In this document: positions 21,006 through 32,544 of the stretch, piece after piece
Numbering within the stretch: the first letter of the stretch is position 1
Layout of the letters: each line of letters begins with the position of its first letter
Source: Pseudoips prasinana
Taxonomy: Eukaryota > Arthropoda > Insecta > Lepidoptera > Nolidae
DNA: 64,000 nucleotides
Assembly (NCBI GenBank): GCA_951640165.1
Contig: OX621253.1
Coordinates: 29,143,469-29,207,468 of the forward strand
Direction of reading: 5' to 3'
Position numbers and translations under genes: made by a program
Notes under the pieces: generated by a model
Database searches by the model: none
The model's input: only the letters and a program-made list of their open reading frames with translations
What the model was told of the DNA's origin: nothing

Positions 21006-21486
21006 CATAGGATCAGCGGGGGGAGTGAGGCCGTTAAACTCCCCCCGCAACATTTAAGAGGGCCGCACGTGGAATACGTTGCGTCGTTGCCTCGGGTCCG
21101 GATGACACACTGCCATCTGATCCAACTAGGCAGACCCTGTACTATGGCAATCATCCATCAATCCAAAATTTAAGTGCTTGGCACTTGTCTGTGTAGCATT
21201 TTCCATTTATCCCGCTGCTGTAGAGCCATCTTTTACTTCTTTTTCAACAACAACTGCCCACTTGTAATTTTTCTTTAAATTGATCAGTTAACTTTCTTCT
21301 CGGTCTCCTCTCTTTCTTCTTGCGTTTATCTTCTCTTCCCTTCCCTATGGCAACCAGCCGACTGATAAACATAACTATATATTTCTAAATAAATAGATCA
21401 TCATCACATCAGACAAAGGCATCCCCCAAGGATCTCCACAATGCTGGTCTTGTGCTACCCTTATCCAGCTGCCTCTGTTTTTGGAG
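21006..21486. other. GC-rich join, then featureless; SINE B tail scraps
   Basis: 21100-21165 (CTAGGCAGACCCTGTACTAT) and 21345-21410 (CTATGGCAACCAGCCGACTG) are short SINE B tail pieces. The intervening T/C-rich sequence is unassigned. Confidence 0.4.
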
Positions 21487-21975
21487 TGGTCGGTAAACAT
21501 TTGCCTTTCACGCCGCAGGTCGTGAATTCGATTTCCACCCAGGGCCTCTACCGGCTAAGTCGCCGAACATCGATTTCTTAAAATAATGGCGTTCAAATAA
21601 ATAAAGGTAAAAAAAATACTTAAACAATCGTTAAATCGACTTCCATGAGCACATGTGACGTCATTAGTGGCCCGGAATCGATTGACAACGTTGAAGCCGA
21701 TTTAACGATTGATCAAGTAATTTTCAACTTTATTTATTTGAACGCCATTTAAGAAATCGATGTTCGGCAAATTAGCCGGTAGAGGCCCAGGACAGATATG
21801 TGTGTGCATGAACATGTCTGTTTCTCCTGAGTCTGGGTGTTATTATCTAAATAAATATGTATTTACGAAAGAAAAGTAGTATTTGTTGTAAAATTATCTG
21901 GTTTCCATAGTACAAGATCTGCTTAGTTTGGGATCGGATGGCCGTGTGTAAATAATGTCCCAGGCAGGATATTAT
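21487..21975 (+). mobile_element. SINE B copy split by a hairpin MITE
   Basis: Head at 21487-21543 (GTCGGTAAACATTTGCCTTT, CGATTTCCACCCAGG). The body and tail resume at 21787 (CCAGGACAGATATGTGTGTG, CATGAACATGTCTGTTTCTC) and end near 21975. The uninterrupted family sequence at 32545-32815 shows that exactly one copy of CCAGG is expected there. Confidence 0.85.
21544..21786. mobile_element. 243-bp hairpin MITE with CCAGG target duplication
   Basis: The ends GCCTCTACCGGCTAA and TTAGCCGGTAGAGGC begin inverted repeats of about 60 bp (CCGAACATCGATTTCTTAA, GGCGTTCAAATAAATAAA), with a few mismatches and one small gap. Inner strings (AACAATCGTTAAATCG / CGATTTAACGATTG) extend the symmetry, so most of the element folds on itself. 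CCAGG at 21539-21543 and 21787-21791 is a 5-bp target duplication confirmed by the host SINE sequence. Confidence 0.9.
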
Positions 21976-22062
21976 TATTATCTTCCAAACTAACTTATAA
22001 ACTAAAACACATACACACTCAACCTCTTTCAACAGTTTTAAAACAGTAAAAAAACCACATAT

Positions 22063-22121
22063 CAACATTACATATCCATAACTTTATGGCTATGTAATGT
22101 TGTAATGGTGTACTTACACCA
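22063..22121. repeat. Two adjacent small hairpins
   Basis: CAACATTACATATCCATA (22063-22080) pairs with TATGGCTATGTAATGTTG (22085-22102) with one mismatch. Directly after, AATGGTGT and ACACCATT form an 8-bp stem. Non-coding. Confidence 0.65.
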
Positions 22122-22344
22122 TTGACATTCATTCCACAAAAATAAAAACCCAATCAGTATTCATTGACTATATAAAACAGTAACTTACAGGAACTCGTGA
22201 AATACCTGAAACAATTATATGCTCAGTGGAATAAACTGCATTATTTACGTACAGTTTTATGAGCGGGCTATTTCCAAGTTTAAATATGGTGGTAAAAACG
22301 GATATTATACAACATTTGACACAAGTATTGTGGGAAGAGTTCAA

Positions 22345-22480
22345 CTGTACCGACGCCAGCACGTCCAGCTACCAATCTGTCGAATTTCTTTAATAGATTT
22401 TCAACTTTATCTCAAAAGCTTATGCTTTTGAGAAAGATAAAGTAGTAGGGTAGCTAGGTAGTTCTGGCGTCACAAAAAAA
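22345..22480. mobile_element. GACGCCAGCAC foldback MITE, copy 1
   Basis: It starts GTACCGACGCCAGCACG and ends TAGTTCTGGCGTCAC; the centre is a hairpin (CTTTATCTCAAAAGC / GCTTTTGAGAAAGATAAAG). Relatives: 49872-49985, 52025-52125 and 60985-61125. Confidence 0.75.
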
Positions 22481-22489
22481 CACTCAAAT

Positions 22490-22700
22490 CCTTACTTATA
22501 TTATAAATGCGAATGTAAGTCTGTCTGTTTGTCTCTCGTGCTTTAACGCTAAAACTATTGGACCGATTTATATTAAATTTGATACACATATAGTCTACAG
22601 CCGAAGAAACCACATAGGCTACTTTTTAAATCGAAAAAATGGCTGAACGGGTGGATGAAATGTTGTATGGAAGTATCGTCATTTTTAGAACTTGAAGCTT
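22490..22700 (-). repeat. LINE-tail-like dispersed repeat, type 2
   Basis: TTATATTATAAATGCGAATG then GTCTGTCTGTTTGTCTCTCG and ACCACATAGGCTACTTTTTA. This is the reverse of the class that starts CTAGCTGTGCCCCG and ends TTATAATATTAG (compare 33573-33752 and 59756-59945). Confidence 0.5.
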
Positions 22701-23138
22701 GAAACTTGTCTTTTAGACTGTTGATTCGTTATAAATAAATATGACATTCATAGTTTGTAAAAGTTTTACGCTCAAAGGTGTCCAAAAATTGGGAATAGGA
22801 GATAAAAAAAATATGTAAGGAATTATGTAAGGTTTATGTCAATATTTTTTTTTTTTATTTATTTAACAATTTATGTACACATAAGTAAAAACATAATAAC
22901 ATAAATAAAACAAGGAAAAGATTGTACAAAGGTACTGCTTATTTCAATAGAAATCTCTTCCAGCAGACCCGCGAGAGGAGAAACTAACTAGAAAAGACCA
23001 TATTATGTGTAGTTTACGCTACTATATACGACATACAAAGTGTATGTATACACTACATACTAATAATACACAGATACCTATAAGGGGAATATATATATAT
23101 ATAAGGCCAATATAATATACTACATATACATACTATTA

Positions 23139-26080
23139 TCAGGATGAGGTTAAGAGAAAATGTTCTTTCACTCGTTTTTTAAATAACGTTATTGTATTGC
23201 TATTGCGGATGTTAGGTGGAAGAGAATTCCACAGCCTGACCGCATGCACCGTAAAAGAGGAGTCGTAAAAATCGGTTTTATGGATAGGAAATTTAAGGAG
23301 GGATCTGAGGTGTGACCTACAGGAGGCATCAGGTGAATGAATAAAGGAGAAACGCTCCCGTAGGTAGGCGGGGTATGAGGGATTGTGAAGGACATTAAAT
23401 AAGAGATGCAATATGCGAGCATTCCTACGAAGACGGATAGGGAGCCACTTGAGATCCTTGCGAAAGTTAGAGACATGATCATATTTCTTGAGACCAAATA
23501 TAAAACGAATGCATAAGTTTTGCAAGCGCTCAAGTTAATTTAGCAGCTCCTCAGTAGCATCAAGATAGCAGCAGTCCGCGTAGTCCAGAATGGGTTGTAT
23601 GAGTGTCTGAGCTAGTGAGATTTTCGTTTTCAGGGGTAAGAAGTTTTGGAGGCATTTTAAAGAGTGGAAGGTAAAGTGAACCTTTCTGCTAACTTCCGAT
23701 ACCTGAGCTTTCCAAGACAAAGTGCTATCAAGAATTATGCCCAGATTTTTGCAGTATCAGTATATGCTACAGGATGACCATTTAAACATACCGTAGGGAG
23801 TGATGCGAAGTCAAGATAGTTACGCATATATGTACTACCAATAATCATGGCCTGAGATTTTTCAGGATTTATTAACAGACCATGAGACCGTGTCCATTGG
23901 TTAATTAATTCCAGATCACGATTCATGGCAGCAATCGCGCCATGAGCATCTTCTCGAGTAAAAAATCTGTAAAGCTGCAAATCGTCTGCATAGAGATGGA
24001 AGTGTGAGGAAATGACTCGTGTGATAGAGTTAATGAAAATGGAAAAGAGTAAGGGAGAAAGAACGCCACCCTGAGGTACGCCCGCAATAAGAGAACACCA
24101 ATCTGAGTAAGACTCGTCAAGTTGTACGCACTGCGAACGTCCCCGAAGATAAGAGTTAAACCACAAGACAGTACTAGAAGAGAAGTTAAGAGACGCCAGA
24201 ATACCGAGAAGGACATCAAAATCAACAGAATTGAAAGCGCTGCTAAAATCCAATAGCACTAGAAGAGAAAGGGATTTGTTTTCCATGGCCCAGCGGATAT
24301 CGTCGGTCACTTTCAGCAGAGCAGTGACAGTGCTGTGGCCAGTACGGAATCCAGATTGGAAGGAGCTAAGAAGGTGGTTATTAGACAGGAAAGAAGAAAG
24401 CTGACGATGAACTATATGCTCAAGGACCTTAGACAGGAAAGGCAGAATGGAAATAGGACGAAACTGGGATGGAGTAGCTGGATTACGTATTTTGGGAAGT
24501 GGTATTATGTGTGCTTGTTTCCAAGCTGTAGGAAAAGTAGATGAGAATAAGGAAAAGTTGAAAATGTGAGTTAGAACAGGAAGTATAGTTGGCAGAATAG
24601 GATGAATCATCCTTGAGCATATGTTATCATGACCAACTGCAGAAGAAGATATTGAAGCTGTTGATTTTTTGACGTCCTCCACAGTTACAGGAGATAAATT
24701 AAAGGGAGAACAATGCGGTACTGGTAAAAGGGAAAGATCTTGTAAAGTAGCCAATTTAATTAGAGAGTCCAGAGAAACGGGGGGGTTAGAAAAATGAATG
24801 TTAAGACCATTCAGATCGATATCTTTACAAGCCGTGGTGGGAGATTTACCAATTCCGTTGGATTTGAGAAATTTCCAAACTGTGGAAGAATCACGATTAT
24901 CAAGCGATTTGTAAAAGTGGCGCTTCTTAGCATCACGACACAGGCGATTGCAGCGATTACGTAGAAATTTATAGCGATTTAAATTTCCCTCCGTTGGATT
25001 AAGGTTATACCTGCGTTTAGCTTTATCCCTGCGTGCCATAGCTTCCTTAATTTCAGCGGAGATCCAAGGAGCAGGAGAATGTTTAACTTTCACTCGACGT
25101 TTTGGAGCATGGCGATCATATAAGGCTAGTATTTTACCATTAAAAAGATTCACTTTATCGTCAATGTTCGAAGAATTATAGATTTCGGACCAATCCAAAT
25201 TCAAGGCATCAAGCTGCAATGCTTCCAAATGAATACCCCTGAAGTTACGAAGAAGAAGGTAGTGAGGTTTCCGCTTAGGAGGTCTAATTGTGTACGATAG
25301 ATAAACCAAGTCGTGGTAGGAGAAGGAAGAAACTAATTGGCCATGAGTAGCAACACGATCAGGAGAAGAAACGATCATAAGGTCCAAGAGAGTAGGGGTG
25401 CAATTAGGGAAGTGATGCGTAGCAGTAAGAGGGAGAACGTGAAGATTGATAGAAGTTAACAGGGAGAGTAGTTTCGCAGAACGATGATCGTTCTTGATCA
25501 AGCAAGTATTGAAATCACCCATAAGGACTACATGGTCATAAATCGGACATAAATTATTTAAGAGGGTATCAAGTGATTCGAAGTAATCGATTCGAAGATT
25601 AGGGCTGTAAAAAACACCAAGTAGCATCTTAGAGTGGTGGACAATAATTTCAATCAATAAATGTTCAGACGAACCAGAGTATTGAGATGGGGACATGCTG
25701 ACAATCTTATACGGGATATCAGCCCGCAGGTATATTGCCACACCACCGCAGCCCTTATCCGTTCGATCATTGCGTATCAAAACGAACCCAGGGAGAGAGA
25801 AATAAGGAGAAAGAAGAGAAGGCTTAAGAAATGTTTCAGAAATCAATAATGCATCGATATTGGTGCCACTAAATGATGCTAGAAGATCAGAATAGTGGGC
25901 AGGAACACTCTGCGCATTGATATGGGCAATATTCAGATTATGAGGAACAGTGCGTAGATGTGAGGAGATTTGGTCATGCAAAGTGAGTGAAGTAAAAGAA
26001 TCATCCGCGCTAGCGTAACTTGAGAGCGAAGAAGAACAGGAGAAAAAACTATCATCAATATTTGGTAAATCATCATCCAT
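23139..26080 (-). pseudogene. LINE ORF2: endonuclease and reverse transcriptase
   Basis: This is the enzyme that nicks target DNA and copies the LINE RNA in place. The 781-codon frame 26080-23735 starts at ATG. The endonuclease domain (about residues 45-250) shows INAQSV, LLISETFL, VLMGDFNTC and FSYHDLVYL. The RT domain follows (about 480-750) with HIIPLPKIRNPATPSQFRPI, LLVLLDFSSAFNSVD, AGVPQGGVLSPLLF and the catalytic FHLYADDLQLY near residue 697. The frame then shifts near 23735. The C-terminal part continues in another frame (QTLIQPILDYADCCYLD), is interrupted by TAA at 23535-23537, and ends at 23139 (KWLPIRLRRNARILHLLF, AVRLWNSLPPNIRNS). Because of the shift and stop it should make only a protein truncated after the RT core. 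Confidence 0.9.
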
Positions 26081-26815
26081 AATAATAATTATTATATATA
26101 CTATATATTACATAAATATATTTAACAAAACAAAAAATATATATTTATTAATAAGTTCTGTATAAATATTAACAGAATTAAAGTCACTAAACACACCGTC
26201 TCGCCGGAAAACTAGAAAAAAACTTTTAAAGAAATTAACAAAAGTATTACTAAAGCTAAATAAAGTAACATTAAAAAACAATAATAATAATCCATAGAGA
26301 CACGTCAAGCTGGATACCTCAGAAAGACATGTACCTTCGAACACATTACGCCACAAGCTTATGTGGGACTCACTTAGACTAGTAACAGGCGGGACACAAC
26401 AGAAAAAACAAAATAAACTAATAAAAGTATGCTCTTAATTGAACATCTGACAGAAGTATCGCAAGGTACACCAATTTGGATCGTATCTCATAAAATAATT
26501 AATATTTGAATTAGTAGCGCAGCAAAAAAAAAAAAAAAAAAACAATAACAGATAAAACAAGTTATAAAAGTAAATTAGGTAATTAATGAAATGGTTTCTA
26601 AACGAAGCTGTCAGTGCCAAAATAAACTAAAATTTACGAAATGTCAAGATTGAAGTGATAGGTATACGTCATTATTTTACAAACTGACTGCAGAAAAATA
26701 AAAAATTGTCAAGTAATATCGGGGGTAAAAACAAGTTTTGTTAAAAATAATTATACAGTTACCCCGTGTTTTAACGTAATACGGAAGCTACGCTACCAAT
26801 TTCAAGAGTACAATA
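26081..26815 (-). other. Spacer between LINE ORF1 and ORF2
   Basis: A 735-bp AT-rich spacer with an 18-A run at about 26524-26541. Short minus-strand frames (26108-26356, 26435-26620) are T-rich and have no motif. So long a spacer is unusual for a compact LINE and may be part of the family or an internal insertion. Confidence 0.5.
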
Positions 26816-27632
26816 TTAAAATGTAAACAAACGTAATGCATTGCTTATCTGACTAAGGTATATCAGCGGCGTGTGGCCCTTTTGACTTTTGGCTTTGTTG
26901 TTCTTGGAGACAGGTGGCACCAGCCCAGAAGAGTTGGAGGGAGCTTCGGCTTCAGGCGCTGTTACGGTCGTTGGAAATTGAGCGATCAGAGCATCAAGTT
27001 GGTCCATCGTTTCGACTTTGTGACGAGTTTGATCCGGAGTTAATATAATAATATTACCTTGAGTGGACCAGCATTTAGAGATTGAGAAGTATTCGCGTGC
27101 TGTAGTAAACACTCTGTGCCTGGCCTTTGTTAAAAACTGAGACAGTAATACCAGTACCCTTCAAAGCAGTCTTGTGATCCCATACCAAGTGGCGGTGCTC
27201 CATATTGTTAAAACGAATGAGGATGGGACGGATTTTCTTCCCTGTGCTGGAACCCAGGCGATGACAAACATCAATGTTGGAAGAACCAATGTCAAGCAAT
27301 TTCATTTTGCCGGTTAATATCTCAACAATAGTGGTGTGTAATTTTTCATCACGTTTCTCTGGAACACCATGGAGTAGCAGGACCTTTCTTCTCATTGCAG
27401 TTTCATGACGGTCCAGCCCGAGAGACAGTAGCTGAAACTGTGTTTTGAAGTGCCCCAGTGTTGTGAGGATGAAAGATTTAAAATCTTTAAATTCCTGTGA
27501 TAATGTAGCAATATCTGTATCTGGATGAGGATTACCAGTCGTGGCTTTTTGTAGATTTTCTTCATGGACCTGCATGCGTGAGTTGAAGAGCTTCTCAAAC
27601 TCCTCAAAGCTTTTTTCAAACCGGCTATCCAT
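26816..27632 (-). pseudogene. LINE ORF1 (L1-type RNA-binding protein)
   Basis: The 185-codon frame 27632-27075 begins MDSRFEKSFEEFEKLFNSRM, a predicted coiled coil up to about residue 80. It is followed by an RRM-like part (RKVLLLHGVPEKRDE, IDVCHRLGSSTGKKIRPILI). The frame changes near 27130. The rest (98 codons, ending 26816) holds TTAREYFSISKCWSTQGNII and LTPDQTRHKV, typical of the C-terminal domain of L1-type ORF1 proteins (Transposase_22 class). The protein would bind LINE RNA and act as a chaperone. The stretch after the shift ends in a low-complexity Pro/Ser tail. Confidence 0.85.
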
Positions 27633-27660
27633 TTTGTAAAGGTAAGATGTGAAACTATCT

Positions 27661-28224
27661 TATGTTCAGATATTATGGAATAATTATATTTCCAGCAAGA
27701 AAGGGTGTGTTTAGCAACAAGTTAATACATAAGTATATGCAATTAAAACAGTTTAACAATTATTAAATTGCAATTAAATCAGAGCACAAAATAATTTGTG
27801 TTTCACTCTAAACTACCCACAACAGAAAAAGTATATTTTATAAGTTTGCGACAAGAGACAAAATATTAGAGATATTCTGATGTAACATTTACAGAGTCAT
27901 TACAAAATGTGCGGGGGAAGTAGCGGGCACAACTAGTAACTTATATGTAAAACTTAATTCTGAATAATGGTGGTGAAGTGGGGATAATAACTTATTCTTA
28001 TCCACCCTAGAGTAAATTATTTTGGAGGTTTACTAGTAATGGTGGCGACTGAAGGGAAGTTATTTTGAAACAATTTAAAATTAACACATAAAAAATCATG
28101 TCCGGTGAGCATGAAAACAAATCTAGTTGATTTATTGAGTTGATTTGAATCTAGTTGTGTCAGTGGCGCATACTGCAGTAAGTAATACAGTATAATATAG
28201 TATTTATGGGGTTCAGACACGGGG
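27661..28224. other. No recognisable feature
   Basis: AT-rich flank upstream of the LINE. Only short unsupported frames are present. Confidence 0.45.
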
Positions 28225-28375
28225 AAATTTAAAGAGCTTGTCCAGACGCCTTGTTGATACTTCAGGTACCCAAGGGCGGGAGTACCTCGGCCAGCGTATC
28301 AAGTTATACAACGAGGCAACGTCGCCTGCTTTTTGGGCATACTACCCGCAGATTGGGACTTAAATGCTACTTTTT
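28225..28375 (+). pseudogene. Decayed LINE ORF2 C-terminus
   Basis: The frame reads FKELVRRLVDTSGTQGREYL, GQRIKLYNEATSPAFWAY, a degenerate version of the 'AQ-I-x-IAIQRGNAASLLGT' C-terminus at 4795-4992. It is short and non-functional. Confidence 0.45.
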
Positions 28376-28714
28376 ATTAGTAAATGGTTGTCTTTTTAAG
28401 TAGAATTGTACCTAGAATTAAATATAGCAATAAAAAATATGAATTACGTCTGTACTATAATTGTCGTTTTAGTATGTTAAGATTATCTATGAACATAATG
28501 CCATATGGACTTTTGATATACTTTACCGATTTGTAATCTGACAATTCCAATCAATATTATTAATAATTAACTTACATATATTTATGTGCAATAATATGTT
28601 CTTAACATATTTTTTTAGTTTTAGTGTAGGTACCTATGTTCTTTTCTTTTTATTTTTGGGGTAGAACAAGCGTTTAGAAGCTGTGTGGCTGACGAACATT
28701 AAAGAATACTGTCA
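28376..28714. other. No recognisable feature
   Basis: AT-rich, no repeat edge or gene seen. Confidence 0.45.
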
Positions 28715-28945
28715 TCCCATTTCATACCATTGGGTGAGTAGAAGTAGTCCCGAGAGAATATATATCAGAGAATGGGCAGCAGCGTTCTCCTGAGTACTAT
28801 GACTATGATACTGCGGTCGCCAACCCGTCCGCCAAGCGTGGTGATTATGGCATATACCCCCAAGATGATTCTTGGGGAGGAATGGATGAAAAAAAAGGAT
28901 GATTCTTGTTCAGCAGTGGAATTCTTTCGGCTGTTTATTTATTTA
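28715..28945 (+). repeat. LINE 3' tail repeat (family D)
   Basis: Shares CCCGAGAGAATATATATCAG, CTGCGGTCGCCAACCCGTCC, GCCAAGCGTGGTGATTATGG and TTGTTCAGCAGTGGAATTC with 57995-58210 and 60055-60290. Confidence 0.65.
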
Positions 28946-29049
28946 AGGAAACTACAACTTTTTGAACATCACACTTATAAGAGATTATACATTAACATAA
29001 TTATATACTAAGCAACTTACAGAGTTCCACAACATCACTTTATTAGGTA

Positions 29050-29297
29050 GATAATAATAATATCTAGGGACAATGTCACACAGATCATCCTAGCCCCAAA
29101 CTAAGCAAAGCTTGTACTATGGGTACCAGGCGACGATATACATACTTATATAGATAAATACTTATATACATAGAAAACATCCATGACTCAGAAACAAATA
29201 TTCGTGCTCATCACACAAATATTTGCTCTTACCGGGATTCGAACCCAGGACCACCAGCTTCGTAGGCAGGAGCACACCAACTAGGCTACGGTGACCG
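29050..29297 (-). mobile_element. SINE A copy
   Basis: Starts ATAATATCTAGGGACAATGT and ends with the reversed head (CGGGATTCGAACCCAGGACC, CAACTAGGCTACGGTGACC). Confidence 0.88.
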
Positions 29298-29456
29298 TCC
29301 TTGATGAACGATGAGATGAGATGAACCTTATCTTATCTAATATTATTAACGGACAGAACTATTATTATTGTCCCCAGATATTATAACTATAGGTAAACAA
29401 TGCAGATGAAGCCAACAGTGCAATGGAACTTATATATAAGCAATATATACATACAC

Positions 29457-29882
29457 TAGCTGGTACCCGCGACTTCGTCCGCGACAGTTTTGAATGATGA
29501 CCAATGTAACTACTTATACTTCTATGCGTTTAACTTCAAAAATGCCACATTTTTCATACAAAATTGTATCCCCTATTTTACGCCTTTAGGGGTGGAATTC
29601 CTGAAAGTCCTGAAACATATATTTTTTATTTTTAACTGGAAGGCCAAATACCAATTTCCATGGCTTTAACTTCAAAAACGGCAAAGTTTCATACTAACTT
29701 TGCACCCCCGTTTTAACCCCTTAGGTGTTGAATTTCGAAAAACCCTTCCTTATTTCTTGTCTACATTATAAAGAAAATATCTGTGCAAAATTTCAGCTTT
29801 CTGGGTCCAAGGGTTTGGGTTGGGCGTTGATGAGTCAGTCAATCAGTCAGGACTTCTCTTTTTATTTATATAGCTAATATGA
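29457..29882 (+). repeat. CTAGCTGGTACCCGCGAC repeat, long variant
   Basis: Starts CTAGCTGGTACCCGCGACTT and ends TTTTATTTATATAGCTAATA, with two near-repeats of a 'CTTCAAAAA-CG/TGCCA ... TTTCATAC' unit and a 'TTTAGGGGTGGAATT' block. A known style of lepidopteran dispersed repeat; no coding. Confidence 0.55.
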
Positions 29883-29900
29883 TGATGTATGTACCTATTA

Positions 29901-30000
29901 TAGATAAGTATTTTTATCAGTTGTACCGGACAACTGCTAAAAATACTTATCTATAAAGTACAGGCCCTGCCTAGTTTGAGACCTGATGGTAGTGTATTAG
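29901..30000. repeat. 24-bp hairpin at a SINE B tail
   Basis: 29901-29924 (TAGATAAGTATTTTTATCAG start) pairs with 29930-29953 with one mismatch around loop ACCGG. SINE B tail sequence (GTACAGGCCCTGCCTAGTTT) follows. Confidence 0.65.
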
Positions 30001-30420
30001 TTGTATATGTATATTAGGTATATATTAGTAGTATATATTATATTAGGATAAAAAAAACTTGTCTCTAACTTGGCCGGATTTTTGATACATTACGCACCTT
30101 GCGACATAACCTTCCTATGATTTCCGGGAAGGTACGTTTTATTGGAAATTCCATGGAATTGTGGTCCGTGAGGCCCTTCAGGTTCGGTAGGTCGATAGTA
30201 TTTGTTGCGTTCAAAGCTTTTCTGACCGTGACCTTCACCAATGGAAATGAAATTTGTTAGCTTTGAGGTTAACCGGTATACCTACATTCTGAGGGGATTT
30301 GGCAGAATAGGCCAGTACTTTTTAAGCAGAGCATTTAGAACGCGAAGCCTGAAGATATACAGGGATTTATTTCTCTTGCAAAAAGTTGTTTAAAAACATC
30401 CCACTATTTTTCGAAAGTTT
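30001..30420. other. Unassigned stretch, no motif
   Basis: Less AT-rich than the surroundings, but no family motif was found in six frames and there is no match elsewhere in the window. Confidence 0.4.
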
Positions 30421-30785
30421 GTAAATATGGATTGACGGATGTTTGTTACTTTTTCACGTAAAAACTACAGAATGGATTTTAATGAAACTTTAGAATAATA
30501 TAGCTTATACATCAGAATAACACATAGGCTACAATTTATAAAGATATTGTGTGTATTTTCCAAAATATGACGATAAGATACATGAAGTAGGTACCTAAAC
30601 ATCTACCATTTGCGAGCTATTCCGGTGTGCACTGCCAAAACCGCTAGAGATAAACATCCTACTAATATTATAAATGCGAAAGTTTGTGAGTATAGATGTA
30701 TGGAGGTAGGTTTGTTTTACTCTTTTACACCAAAACTACTTTAACGCGGGTGAAACCGTGGGGCATTGGTAGTATGTTATATTTT
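30421..30785 (-). repeat. Two type-2 dispersed repeat fragments
   Basis: 30421-30595 (GGATGTTTGTTACTTTTTCA, ATCAGAATAACACATAGGCT) and 30655-30780 (ACTAATATTATAAATGCGAA, TTTAACGCGGGTGAAACCGT) are reversed relatives of the repeat at 59756-59945. Confidence 0.5.
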
Positions 30786-30794
30786 AGTTTTTTT

Positions 30795-31005
30795 ACCGGC
30801 GTGTAAGCAAATTCAAGTCTCTAATTGATGTTGCTAAACATAGTCCTCATTATCAGGCTGTTAAACTTTTTAATAAGTTACCGATTGAGTTTAAGGGCAT
30901 GCTGTACACAAGTTCATTTAAATAACAACTTAAGACACTCCTATTGAAAAGATGTCTCGACTCGATAGACGATTTATAAATCAAAATGTTATTAATTATT
31001 TATAA
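30795..31005 (+). pseudogene. LINE ORF2 C-terminal remnant
   Basis: The frame reads FKSLIDVAKHSPHYQAVKLF then NKLPIEFKGMLYTSSFK and a stop, then QLKTLLLKRCLDSIDD. This resembles the C-terminus of Jockey/CR1-group LINE proteins (compare FYNKLPTQITDL ... FKTHIKRVLM at 18916-19179). Broken by stops. Confidence 0.55.
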
Positions 31006-31699
31006 ATAAGCGTCTATAATTATTTAATTATAATTATTATTATATAATTCATTACTTTTATTTGGATTTTTTATAATTAATAGTTGATAGTTTTTATCAT
31101 AAATGTCTACGCACGTTTAATGTTCATTTACTTATTTTAAATTTATTGTATTGTTTTTATGTTTCTGAATTTCTCTCACAGACAAGTATTGAGTAAAAAA
31201 ATGCTCTGCTAGCGTACTTGGAAAATAAATAATTTTATCCTCCTACACGTTTAAGCTAGCTTTTCGTAGAATCGTTCGATTCATACCTTTCTTTCTATTT
31301 GCCCTTCAAATTAATGACAACGATGTTCTTTCTAAAACTGTGAGGAATACGTTTTATTTTTTGAAGAGAAAACTTCTTTACCGGTTTTGCGCACTTTTTG
31401 GGATGGGTACAATATGTTAAACCCGCGTCAGGACACGTGACCTGATCGAATATCCATAAGAATTTTCAAAAAGACCCTCCGTCTTTTTTTTTAATTAACA
31501 CTGGCCGTTTATACACTCACATGTCCACAGCATTTTCTTTTTAATTGTGTTGAATTTTTACAGCCGACTGCGTAACCAAATTAGGTTCTATTTTTAAATT
31601 ATATTCTCGCCATAGGGAGGGAAGCAATTACTATGAGTCTTTACCGCCCAAAGGTGGTAAGTAGCATCTTCAACTCGCTACTCGGATCAAATAAACACT
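31006..31699. other. No recognisable feature
   Basis: AT-rich, no supported gene or repeat edge. Confidence 0.45.
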
Positions 31700-31810
31700 A
31701 CTTTCCGAGTATGAGAAATGAACAAATAGTTTTGACTTCTCTCGGCAGTCCCCAAAGACTGCTCCGCATGTTTTTTTTGTGAGAGTTTTTATATTTAAAA
31801 TCCATAGTAC
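31700..31810 (+). repeat. Dispersed repeat (family F) fragment
   Basis: TCTCGGCAGTCCCCAAAGAC and TGCTCCGCATGTTTTTTTTG resemble the 19790-19850 block. Confidence 0.45.
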
Positions 31811-31954
31811 ACCGTATTTTTAAACATCAGGTTACCGTAGAAGGATATAAAAACAGAACCATTAAAATATTATTCTCGAGACGGTCGGTTTTAATTCGTT
31901 ATTTTAATAGGTACTGGTTACCATGGTAACACAGTTGTTTGAGCTGCTCTGCGA

Positions 31955-32290
31955 GGAGTTTTGGCGCCAACGCGGAAAAAGACGCATCCAGGTTATGTTT
32001 TATTTTAAAAAACTGGTGTAAATTGGAGTTTTTATGTGTAAATATGGTGGATTTTTAGACATAACATCTTCGACAACGTACACAAGTAGAGGAAAGTCCA
32101 TAAAAGCCTCTAGTAAAGTCTCCACTACTTTACTGGGGTTGGACAAGGACTATGTATGACTTGACTGTGACGGACTTTACTTGACAATGACGGAAATAAA
32201 TGATATAAAAATATATTTACTGAAGGCTCATAAGGCCAAAGTAGCCAGAGCCTTAAAACAGAATTAAAAATCAAAAAAAAAAGCTGCTCA
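31955..32290 (+). repeat. TTTTGGCGCCAACGCGG repeat, copy 1
   Basis: From TTTTGGCGCCAACGCGGAAA this shares ~300 bp with 47318-47620 (GGTGGATTTTTAGACATAAC, GACAACGTACACAAGT, TCTAGTAAAG-TCCACT). Sequence upstream of the TTTTGG start differs between the two copies. It may be an internal LTR-element or SINE sequence. Confidence 0.65.
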
Positions 32291-32544
32291 GCCGGCTGAC
32301 ATTCAATCACTTGGTACAATGTTTGGTACTAATATTTACGTATTTTAGTATTTTTACATTCGATGAAGTAAGTAGAAGAAGAAGTAGACTTTATTGCGTT
32401 TATTGATACTCAAGAACTTTCCTGCTTCAGCGGCCGTCAGTTCTACCAGCTGTGTGGCCTGCCAGTGGTTGGCAGCGGCCAATTATCTACATTCGAAATA
32501 TATTTATTTCAAATGTATACAATTGGCAGTGTCCTCACATGTTA

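Larger units (their letters stand above)
22846..27660 (-). mobile_element. Near full-length CR1/Jockey-group LINE
   Basis: The element reads right to left: short 5' leader (about 27633-27660), ORF1 (27632-26816), spacer, ORF2 (26080-23139), 3' UTR and a poly(T) on the plus strand at 22846-22858, which is its poly(A) tail. ORF2 has an AP-type endonuclease and an RT but no RNase H. Few lesions are visible: one frame change in ORF1, and one frame change plus one stop in ORF2. It is therefore a young but inactive copy. No target duplication could be identified. Decayed relatives of its C-terminus are at 49139-49500 and 58348-59600. Confidence 0.88.
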
